From Amanita rubescens (lineage: Eukaryota > Basidiomycota > Agaricomycetes > Agaricales > Amanitaceae), in assembly GCA_015039365.1 (NCBI GenBank), contig WION01000064.1, forward strand, positions 1 to 64,000: a DNA stretch of 64,000 nucleotides, read 5' to 3'. Shown here in pieces: positions 55,592 through 64,000 of this stretch. The notes below the pieces were generated by a model. It was given only the letters and a program-made list of their open reading frames with translations, was not told the origin of the DNA and searched no databases. Both the position numbers and the translations under genes were made by a program. Each line of letters opens with the position of its first letter. Position 1 is the first letter of the stretch.

Positions 55592-56294
55592 TTGTAACAA
55601 GAAAAGAGTGTTGCATTTCAAAGTTTCCGTGCAGCGGGGTCGCGTTTTACGTAAGCGGACTTTTATTGGCTTCGAAGGTCTTACAACATCCTAATAATGC
55701 AACTTGGCATATACACGAAACTGACTCGCAACTCGTTCCAGCCTATCTCTGCAACTTGATGGAATATGGCCAAGGAGAAAGCTAGAGAAAAGGCACCTAA
55801 TGTCCCTGGAACGCAAAGGATCATCATCATCGTGGTCACATTGTCTCTACAAGCCCCGACATGGCCGTCCACCTCGGGTTACATCCTATTCCATCAAAAT
55901 CCCACTCTTGCGAACAAGCGTCTCAAGGTGTGATGCATGATGGTTCACAGGCAATTCGAGTGATACCATTCTAGTGATGACAAGAAATCACAAACATTCC
56001 CCTCAGTGCCATATCTATGCCTCTAGCGAAGTACACTTGGGACCCTTCGCGCAGCCTCCACTTTATTCAATGTCATCGACGATTACGCTGTTCATTGGCT
56101 TAGCACTCGTTGACATGGTGGTGCTCTTGGTTTATCACAGCTCCACAGAGGCGCAGAGGCGCATCAACCAATTCATCAGACCTTCATCAAGCCGTATCAA
56201 AATGTTGATATCCGTGCACGTCCGCGTTCCTGACAGTTATAACAAGTCCCGCGTACGATGCTAGGAAATCGTAACCACTTGTTTTTCCTTCAGC
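55592..56294. promoter_or_regulatory. Divergent promoter region of GH5 and lipase genes
   Basis: No supported gene. The frame 55974-56264 has one hydrophobic stretch (TITLFIGLALVDMVVLLVY) but no further evidence. Confidence 0.45.
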
Positions 56295-57700
56295 ATGTTT
56301 TGTACTTCTAGGTTTCATATTCTTCTATCTCTTCTATGCGTCGTATCTTTCAGTGGGTTTTTCGTCTTCGCTACGCCTCTTGAACCCAAGCAGAGCAATA
56401 TCGCGTCGCTTTCCCCTGCTCAAATCGACGATTTTACCCCTTATACTCGATTTGCAAGTATCGCATATTGTCCGCCAAATACGACTTTATCATGGTCTTG
56501 CGGAGGTACTTCTTCAGCTTCGATCTTGACGATGGCTTACAAAAGGCGGTTTATTAGCTGATTGTCAGGCCAATCCGGATTTCAAACCCGTTGCTTCGGG
56601 GGGTGACGGAGCCAGTGTCCAGTTCTGTAAGCTTCGTTTCCTATTGTCATTGGTCGTTGTTTATCATATTTCAAGGGTATGTTGGATATTCCCCCTCGTT
56701 GAACGAGGTCATCGTAGCCCATCAGGGCACTGACATATCGAAATTGTTCGTTTATCAAGTTTTCGACATGTCTAAACTCTCATTATTTTTCAGCCAAGCC
56801 GTTGCCACGGATATTGCCATGTATCAGAGAAACATGAATGCTACCCTATTCCCTAATATTGACCCGTCAATCAAAGTTCATGATGGATTTCAATACGAAC
56901 AAGCCAAGTACGTGCTTTACCGTTTATTTACCTCTAAAGGAAGAAATCGATGGTCGTCCTGCTACCAGGACTGCAACGAACATCTTATCCAACGCTCAAT
57001 CCGCCCTCTCATCGCACAATGCAACTGTAGTAACAGTCGTCGGACACTCCCTCGGTATATATAAAGATTAATCTATCAATCTATTTTTCTCACAACGATT
57101 GAACCAGGCGCTGCCATCGCTCTTCTCAACGGTATCTACTTGAAACACCATCTCCCAGATATTTCTATCAAAGTTATCGGTTATGGCCTTCCGCGTGTAC
57201 GTCCTTGCTTTCCCAAATCTCTGGAACCATGCATTAATTGACATGCAGGTCGGAAACCAAGCATTCGCCGACTACGTAGACGCTAACATCGTCCTGAAGC
57301 GCGTTAACAATATGTAAGTATATTAGATATATAGAGACTTATAGGGTTCTAAACCCTGCACAGGAAAGATCCCGTTCCCACCATGCCACGTAGGTTTCTC
57401 TCTTTCTCCCTGTGACAACAGGAAATCATTGATTGCATTTTTTAGCCTTTTTTATGGGTTATCGACATCCTTGTGGAGAATATCACATCACCGAAACGTC
57501 GACGTGGATGGCTTGTCCAGGTATCTATCCAGCGCCTCATTGCGATCATTTGTGCAAGATTTGATTATCTGCCAGGCCAGGATAACCCAAGCACGTCATG
57601 CATTGTTGGAGATGTACCGGACATCTTTGCGAGCAACATTCCGGACCATTATGGGCCATATAATGGTATTTCTATGGGATGCTCACAGGCGAAACGTTAG
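56295..57700 (+). CDS. Secreted class 3 lipase
   Basis: Ten exons (56295-56505, 56558-56626, 56676-56745, 56794-56907, 56969-57054, 57108-57196, 57249-57313, 57364-57389, 57446-57520, 57576-57700) give 309 residues. A signal peptide (about 1-26) leads to SLSPAQIDDFTPYTRFASIAYC, WYVGYSPSLNEVIVAHQGTD, VHDGF, VVGHSLGAAIALL (nucleophile Ser in GHSLG), GYGLPRVGNQAFADYV (Asp region) and GEYHI with the catalytic His. Class 3 lipases hydrolyse triacylglycerols and related esters. Cys pairs near the N- and C-termini are typical of secreted members. The triad appears intact. Exon 2 uses an early acceptor at 56557 that yields GADCQANPDF. Confidence 0.9.
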
Positions 57701-57998
57701 TCGGCGGTAAATGTTACGTGCTCAGAGAACGTATGGTTGAAGATGCCAGTCACTTGCAGGCTTGCAAGGACATGTATGTATATTCTTTAGGGACTGCCGC
57801 ATGAAAAGTATCCAGATCTGGAAGGATGAAATACGTCTAGTATTCACAAACTGTAACATTAGCACCAGTTAGAAATGTTTACCAGTGAAGGACACATGTC
57901 ACTATGTATAAAATTAGGACGGGATATATTGGACTCGGAAGTCTACGACTAAACAACCATGCGACATCTATCAAAAGGATGATGGCTTGGACCAATGT

Positions 57999-59572
57999 CT
58001 AGTACAACATGGATGATGTGTCTGCACGGATACGGTTGTAATCTAGGAGACCCTCGACGCGACCGTATGCAGCAATTGCGATCTGTCATCTTTAGTCAGC
58101 AAAACCGTTCTCGCCATTCAAAACTCAAAAAATACGCACATCCCTATCCCAAAGATACTTCTGTGCAACACGCTTAATTTCATCCACGGTCACAGCATCA
58201 ACTGCCCGCTCAATCTGTTGGGGAGTCATACGTCTACCACTGGTGACGAGTTGTCTACCAATATCCTCTGCAACAGCGGTTGTTCCATCGAGACCCAAGA
58301 GTAGTCCAGCCTTCAACTGGCTCTTGGCGCGTTCAACCTCGGCCGAGGTCGGGTCAATGCTCATCCTCGTCCACTCTCTCAGTGTGAAATGTGTGAGGTC
58401 GTCGAGATTCTGCAAGTTCTCCGACACGAGGTATATGCCCCAGAGACCGGTGTCAGAGTAGGAAGTCGAGAAGGACATGTACGAGTTCGCGAGGTTGTTA
58501 GAGGAAATGATGTGGGATAGGCGAGAAGAAAGAAGGGGAGATGAACCGAGACTGCGATCCCAGTTGCCAAATATGCTCTGCATAACCATCATTGGGAAGT
58601 AGTCGGGGGAGCTCCAGCTCACACCCTCGACGGCGATGGCAATGTGGGCTGTTGGGACTTCATCGTCGCGGATGCGGACTTCAGAGCCAATGAAATTTGT
58701 TTTGGGGTGGGATAGACGACCGAGAGGAATAGGTTTGGGGGAGACGGGAAGTGTCCCGAAATGCTTCTCGGCATGCTTGACAAGTTCCCCGTGGTCAACG
58801 CCACCAGTACCAACCAAAACCATACGGTCGGCTGTGTAGTTGGTCTTGATGTATGAAGTTAAATCGTCGCGGTTAATGGATAAGATGTTGGCTTTGGGGC
58901 CAAGGATGGTTCGTCCAAGGGGTTGGCCTAGGGGAAATCGTCAATAAAAGAATAAGGTGCGAACGAGCGGGCAAACCTTGGAAAGCAACGGCGTGCAAGT
59001 GGTCGAAGACAACTTCTTCTAGTTGTTTGTCGACTTCCTGTTGCTCTCGTAGGATAACGTCGCGTTCACGTTCAATAGCAGAATTGTCCAATTTGGAGTT
59101 TTGCAGAATGTCGCTAATGATGTCAACAGCGGCAGGGACGTCCTTCCTGAAGCTTTTGGCGTAGTAAACAGTCTGTTCTCGGGATGTATAGGCGTTGAGG
59201 TGAGCTCCAAGGTTTTCGACCTCGAGCTCGAGAGCGTGTTGTGTCCGTCGGTTGGTGCCCTTGAATGCCATATGTTCCAGGAAATGTGCAGTGCCATTGG
59301 TCTTGTCCGTTTCCGCCCGTGAACCTGCATCTATCCAGACACCAACAGTAGCCGTCTGTGCATGAGGCTGTGCTTCAGTTGCCACCGTCAGACCATTGGA
59401 CAATGTTGACACTTCTGTAAACGGTCCAGACACATTGTGAGCTGTTGCAAAGCTCCTCAGTGACCGCTGGCAATGTTCGTTCAGTTCAATTTCATCAAAA
59501 ATAAGACTGTGCGCTCACTTGCTGGCGCGCTGCGCTTCTAAGGGTGCGGCTGAGCACCGTTCTTGATATCAT
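57999..59572 (-). CDS. Mitochondrial processing peptidase, beta subunit
   Basis: Exons 59572-59519, 59466-58977, 58927-58140 and 58082-57999 give 471 residues. The first exon and the start of the second encode an Arg/Ser-rich presequence ([18 protein letters not shown]) suited to mitochondrial import. The M16 inverted zinc motif is HFLEH (in [14 protein letters not shown]) with a downstream Glu. The [25 protein letters not shown] ending is characteristic of the beta subunit. With MPP-alpha it removes presequences in the matrix. The last intron (58083-58139) contains an in-frame stop if unspliced. The gene is most likely essential and single copy; it lies between the duplicated cluster genes. 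Confidence 0.92.
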
Positions 59573-60127
59573 GGACGTTCTATACAATTTTTGGAGGAAC
59601 GGAGTGCTCAAAATCGGGCGTTCACGGTCTGCATGACAAATCCGGATAGGAAATTGCCGGAGTCACACTATCACGTGCTGTTACGCGTCGAGGAACGCGA
59701 ATTTGCTGTATTGAACTGCCACTATCCACGGTATTTTTCATATCTTGTGATCTAAAGATCTTAGATGATATAGAGATCTTAGAGAAAGAAATTGGGGAGA
59801 TATGGTATTGAATATCATGCCGACAGACCGCCGAGTGCTCTGTCATTATCAGTTGAGTTGGAGGCTGTACTATGCTCCGTTCCCCCATTGAAAGAAGCTC
59901 AACAGCATAATTTGTATCGTACTCATACCCATCACGCTTGATGGAAAAAAATACAGTCTTCAACGGACGGCTGTGTTGGTCAATCATTTATCTGTACCTT
60001 TGAATTCGCACGTTCTTATTACGGAAGTTCTAGTGTGACTCCGGCATCGAATTGCCATGCGACCAACGCCCGCTCTTTGTGCTGAGCACCAGCCTCTGAT
60101 TCCCCTAACATCATTTTCGCTTCAATA
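59573..60127. other. Spacer; start of the unit 2 PFA4 duplication
   Basis: From about 59965 the sequence matches that upstream of PFA4 copy 1 (45640 on), which defines one duplication edge. An AGATCTTAGA-type imperfect inverted repeat lies at about 59752-59785. Confidence 0.5.
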
Positions 60128-61555
60128 ATGAGCGCTCGACGAGTCAACATTCTCTGTGTTTTGTTCTTAATCGTTGGGTATAGCTCCCAAGTCTTTATCA
60201 TATGGCCTTGGTATCATCGTACCCGAACGCCCGGCATGATTAAATTGTTGCTCCCGTTCAAGTGAGCAACGATTCAACCACTCTCCCACTGTTTTTGACA
60301 CCAACTATAGCTTTCTCGTCATGATGATGCTATGGAACTACCTTCTCACCATCACAACTGACCCTGGTCGTGTACCCGATGATTGGGTATGTCTCTTGTT
60401 CCAGCTATTTCGGGCCCGTTTACATGCTTTCCAGAACCTGAACGCTTCCAGGAATATTGAATCCGAAGAGAAGTTGCGATATTGTTCGATATGTGAGAAA
60501 TATAAGCCACCACGCACTCACCATTGCGCGACTTGCGATCGGTGAGTTTATAAGGTGCTATGTGGTAGACGTGACTCATTTTTAAGATGTGTACTGCGCA
60601 TGGGTGAGGCCGTCGTCTCTTTTCCCTGAATACCAATTCATATCTGCAAGATCACCATTGCCTGTGGTTGAACTGCTGCGTTGGATACTTTAACTACGGC
60701 CATTACACGCGGTTCTTCTTATATGCAAATCTTACTTGTGTATACCACCTTGCAATGGTCTCCAAGTGCATGCAAGATAACCGCCAATTATTCAATTGGG
60801 TAGATTAGGCTTCGTTCTCAAACGGGGGCTGGAGCTAATTTCTAATGTGTCAGGAAAGAGGGCTGGACATGGAAGCTGCAATTATTGCGTTAAACTACTT
60901 GTCCTGCATCTCTATCCTTTATAACACCCTACAATACAGGTAATATTCTGAACAAGTGTCGAGTTGATGAATCTCACGCATGCCAAGTACGACTCATATC
61001 CAACGGTTGCTTCGGAACAGGACAATCATCGAAATTTTACAGGAGCGCAAGTTAGCGATGGAACACAAGGTACGTTATTATTGCTTTTTCGCGTCAGCAT
61101 ATGCACTCTGATCTACTCATCCAGGAGGCAAAATTCCCATATGTAAGCTCAACGCTCCGGAAATTGACATTTCATTCGATTGCAAGTAGGATCTCGGTAT
61201 GAGACGTAATATTGCATCGCTCCTTGGTGCAAGTGTCTATGTCTGGTGGTGGTCGTGCCACACCCCAGGAAACGGGCTGAGCTTTCCAACCGTTGAGGGT
61301 TCAGGTCAGTCAAATAATCTCTCCTTACACAATGTTGATACGAGCGTAGAAGAGCCGTGGCCGCCCCACGATTCGCATGGAAATGGGCAGGGGATCAAAA
61401 ATCCAGCGTCATGGCCAGTTCGTGAAAAAGTCACTTACAACCTGGATGCGCAATATTTCGACAGAAATTATCATGATTCCGTGCCCCTGAAGCCACGAAG
61501 AGCTATACTTTTTACTACTACGTCCTTTGCAACCGATGAAAATCAGGCCGAGTAG
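60128..61555 (+). CDS. Pfa4-like DHHC protein S-acyltransferase, copy 2
   Basis: Nine exons at positions equivalent to copy 1 (60128-60261, 60311-60386, 60435-60541, 60587-60603, 60651-60799, 60854-60939, 60988-61069, 61125-61142, 61190-61555) encode 344 residues. The Cys-rich domain [30 protein letters not shown] is complete, again followed by Leu. Exon 3 is 9 nt longer than in copy 1. Intron 2 (48 bp) is a multiple of three without a stop. All catalytic residues and splice sites are kept, so both copies look functional. It lies 47 bp from the converging G- copy 2, as in unit 1. Confidence 0.88.
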
Positions 61556-61602
61556 AAATTTAGCTCCCGATATTCCAAGATGTGCTTATTCTAATGAAAG
61601 CG

Positions 61603-62736
61603 CTAGGACGAGGATGATCTGCTGTTTGGAAAGACCTTGCGCAGAAATTGCGTAAAGATGATCTTTGCGCGCTCCATTGCTACAGCACCCATGGATTCCT
61701 GTCTTGATCTCCCGCTGCGTGTTTGTGGATAGATGAATGGAGCATACGGCCGAGCGTGGCTGTTGCTCTGCCCATGGTCCTGGGCTCGACCTCCGCTCTG
61801 CCCATAGTGCCGGGCCCGACCGCCGCCGTCGCTTTCCGTGCACATTTTTCTCATAGTTTCGACGATATTGTCGAACCACCTTGACCCGTCTGGCTTCCAA
61901 GGCGTATCCAGGCAATGGTGGCTGATTAATTCCTGAACCAGCATGACAGACTGGTTATACTCTTCTTCAAACATATGCTGACCGTCCTTTAAGACTTTTC
62001 CCTTCATCGTCGTGATACAGGCATGACCAGCAAAACGCATTCCACGTTTACTGAAATCTACGAAGTTTTCCGTCCACCAGCCCTCCATTTTGTCCTCATT
62101 CTCCAAACCTGTGATGACAACGACGATGGGAACTTCAGATGCGCATATCATTCCAAAGAAGAGGTCGTAGTTGATTTTCACTATGTCGCGGAGACGCGAT
62201 CCACGGATACAGTACACGAGAAGGCTGACGCCCTCGTATTGGAGATTCGAGACAAGTTCCTGGAGGCTTTCGATGGCACGATCTGCAGGGATGCTTCCGT
62301 GCTCGCCTTCGTTGAGTCCTACGGTATCCCATAGACGGAACTTGCGAGCGCTCAATTCAACGTCATAGGGAACAGACTCGAATGTGCACCCAACCGCAGC
62401 ACTGGATACGGCAGCACAAGCAGTACCAGTGATCATATTTATGAGAGAGCTTTTCCCGACACCTGTCTCCCCAAAAATGATAACATTAGGAGTTTTGTCG
62501 GAGGCCCTGGGATACGCAGGAAGTAATTTTTCCCTCGTATGAGTAAGTTGATCGGCATCTCTGTGCGTTTCTCGTTCGGGAGAGCCAGAAAATCTTCTCT
62601 GTGGTTCCGATTCAAGGAAAGACACTGTCCTCCGGTTTGGATGATCGGTTATGGGCTCAGGGATTGCGCCGCCCAGTCCTAGATTGTAACTAGAGTATTC
62701 ATATAAGCACTGTTCAATAACTACCAGACCCCACAT
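61603..62736 (-). CDS. Longer P-loop GTPase, G- copy 2
   Basis: 377 residues from MWGLVVIEQC; the frame is open for 32 more codons upstream (Met at 62832), including a hydrophobic, Arg-containing stretch that copy 1 lacks because of a stop. G1 is GETGVGKSS and G4-like VVVITGLE, but G3 reads DTVGL instead of DTAGL. The substitution affects a residue next to the switch II Gly. An extra Arg/Gly/His/Gln-rich insertion in the tail (GGRARHYGQSGGRAQDHGQ) is absent in copy 1. Otherwise the proteins align from end to end. Confidence 0.82.
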   Translation of the reverse strand: MWGLVVIEQCLYEYSSYNLGLGGAIPEPITDHPNRRTVSFLESEPQRRFSGSPERETHRDADQLTHTREKLLPAYPRASDKTPNVIIFGETGVGKSSLINMITGTACAAVSSAAVGCTFESVPYDVELSARKFRLWDTVGLNEGEHGSIPADRAIESLQELVSNLQYEGVSLLVYCIRGSRLRDIVKINYDLFFGMICASEVPIVVVITGLENEDKMEGWWTENFVDFSKRGMRFAGHACITTMKGKVLKDGQHMFEEEYNQSVMLVQELISHHCLDTPWKPDGSRWFDNIVETMRKMCTESDGGGRARHYGQSGGRAQDHGQSNSHARPYAPFIYPQTRSGRSRQESMGAVAMERAKIIFTQFLRKVFPNSRSSSS

Positions 62737-63454
62737 ACGAATTTTGTCTTCTACCACTAGTAGGAGTCGCAGGAGCAGACGTATCCTGCATACGCGCTGT
62801 ATTAGGCACACCATCTGGCCTGGATCATTCATTCAGGCCCTGCTTTCATGATAATGAAATCTCACACACAATGTGTTTTGACGTGACGAACTCCTCCGTC
62901 TCGCGGCGCTTTGCATCTTCTGTTTCAAAGGGGTGAGCGAGGAGGAGGATGTTGTTCCCGTTTGTTACAGTTTGTTAAGTAGGCACTGCGCCACTCTGTC
63001 GGTTCACCATCCGATGCGAGCAAGCACTTTGCGGCTGTGGAAAAGCTATTATGGCCGTCTGAAGTCACTAATTGCAGTGCATGGCACTGCATGTGACAGG
63101 CGAATATCACCGCATCGGTACTTGCGGATTTTTCCGAACTTATTCAATGTTCACGTATATCCATTCGGCAGGTAATAAGATTCTATCATTCTAATCTAAA
63201 TGTGAAAACAACAGTTCTTATCTCGGAAGACGCCTTTTTGATGCATACACTTACGGCACAGTGTTGAGCGCCTACAGTTCGGGCTTACGAGTCCCACCAG
63301 GTATCATAAACGTGCGGCATGACACCATTCCCAAGTCGGAGTGATCGGGGTAAACGACTCTCCGTTTCTAATGTCATATCAAGTTGACGCTCCGCATTAA
63401 TACAGCGTGACTTCCAATTGAAGTGTAGAGCCTTGAACCTTTCCCTAAACCACG
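62737..63454. promoter_or_regulatory. Divergent promoter region between G- copy 2 and G+ copy 3
   Basis: Matches the 48324-48999 region in long stretches; no gene. Confidence 0.55.
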
Positions 63455-63503
63455 GTGAGCGAAAATCATAATTGCCTATATTGAAGCCAAACATTACATT
63501 CAG
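63455..63503 (+). other. 49-bp 5' intron of G+ copy 3
   Basis: GTGAGC donor and ATTCAG acceptor three bases before the ATG; the branch word is AAGCCAAAC instead of AAGCTGAAC. Confidence 0.65.
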
Positions 63504-63506
63504 ATT

Positions 63507-64000
63507 ATGGCTATTCCAAACGTCATAATATTCGGAGAGACAGGAGCAGGAAAGAGCTCGCTCGTCAACTTGATCGCAGGCAGCGACGTAGCCGAAATCT
63601 CGAATCGATCAGTTGGATGCACGTTCAAGAGCACGTGCTTTACCGTCAATATGGGCGACAAGAAATTCGGCCTGTACGACACTGCTGGCTTGGACGAAGG
63701 CCAGAGTGGGACAGTCGCAAAGCACGACGCCATCGTGCAATGCTATGAGTTACTGAGAAAGCTACACAATGGGGTCAACCTTCTCATATTCTGCATGCGC
63801 GGTCCAAGAATTAAATCATCCTGCGTCCAAAACTGGCAATTGTTCTGGGATATCATTTGCCAGAGACGCATTCCCATTATATTGGCGGTAACAGGGTTGG
63901 AGAATGAAGAAAATATGGATGATTGGTGGTCGCAGAACAACGATCACTTCAGGAAGTACGAGATGTACCCAAATGGCGTGGCATGCATCACGGCAACGCG
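63507..64000 (+). CDS. Small P-loop GTPase, AIG1/GIMAP-like, G+ copy 3 (cut by window end)
   Basis: 164 codons are visible. GETGAGKS, DTAGL and AVTGLE are kept. It differs from copies 1 and 2 at scattered positions (MAIPNV, NRSVGCTFKST, NMGDKKFGLYDTAGL). It begins a possible third unit; what follows lies outside the window. Confidence 0.85.
   Translation, partial: MAIPNVIIFGETGAGKSSLVNLIAGSDVAEISNRSVGCTFKSTCFTVNMGDKKFGLYDTAGLDEGQSGTVAKHDAIVQCYELLRKLHNGVNLLIFCMRGPRIKSSCVQNWQLFWDIICQRRIPIILAVTGLENEENMDDWWSQNNDHFRKYEMYPNGVACITAT

Larger units (their letters stand above)
49049..62736. repeat. Duplicated gene unit 2, holding three unrelated genes between U269 and PFA4
   Basis: Same four genes as unit 1, but with GH5, lipase and MPP-beta genes (52471-59572) between U269 and PFA4. 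Either these were lost from unit 1 or unit 2 was interrupted. Confidence 0.85.

Noticed and set aside
58125..58823. MPP-beta ending at [10 protein letters not shown]
   Set aside because: The stop lies in an unspliced intron; splicing 58083-58139 restores the conserved [16 protein letters not shown] ending.

Overview
This window is nuclear DNA of a filamentous basidiomycete, most likely an agaricomycete. The evidence is dense intron-rich genes with about 45-60-nt introns (GTRNGT donors, CTRAY branch sites), typical fungal families (Pfa4-type DHHC palmitoyltransferase, EGCrP-type GH5, Kre9/Knh-like wall proteins, SRPK-like and TKL-like kinases, class 3 lipase) and Ty3/gypsy, hAT-like and Helitron elements. 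All functional calls come from reading motifs; no database search was possible.

The first 17.7 kb are transposon territory. It opens with a frameshifted Ty3/gypsy integrase (1-931), followed tail-to-tail by an antisense Zn2Cys6-type gene inside the same element (1041-2268) and an LTR starting near 2343. Next come an element with inverted repeats and ATCTGT-rich ends (3281-4411), a decayed reading frame (about 4425-4750), and a non-autonomous hAT-like element with a perfect 8-bp target duplication (5373-6462). Long CT-rich and minisatellite stretches (6.7-9.8 kb) lead into a Helitron whose Rep/helicase protein carries a C-terminal ubiquitin-protease-like domain (to 17107). A perfect 10-bp hairpin at 17662-17684 probably marks the Helitron 3' end.

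From 17.75 to 40.3 kb lie mostly ordinary genes, for which I resolved splice sites: an RPAP3-like TPR protein, guanine deaminase, a secreted double-psi beta-barrel protein, two neighbouring Kre9/Knh-like proteins (one GPI-anchored, one short), a RIF1 homologue with an N-terminal SILK motif, an SRPK-like kinase, a broken TKL-type kinase and a type II membrane protein of unknown function. About 3.1 kb (22.8-25.9) and 1.9 kb (27.8-29.7) show no gene I can support.

From 42 kb to the end there is a duplicated gene unit: a small P-loop GTPase on + (G+), a 269-aa protein of unknown function (U269), a Pfa4-like palmitoyltransferase (PFA4) and a longer P-loop GTPase on - (G-). Unit 1 is 42050-48323, unit 2 is 49049-62736, and a third G+ begins at 63507 and runs off the window. 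In unit 2 three ordinary genes (GH5 glycosidase, lipase, mitochondrial processing peptidase beta) lie between U269 and PFA4. Every G+ copy is preceded by a conserved 49-bp 5' intron. A lipid-modifying enzyme repeatedly linked with two types of GIMAP/AIG1-like GTPase and a conserved unknown is the best candidate here for an undescribed system.
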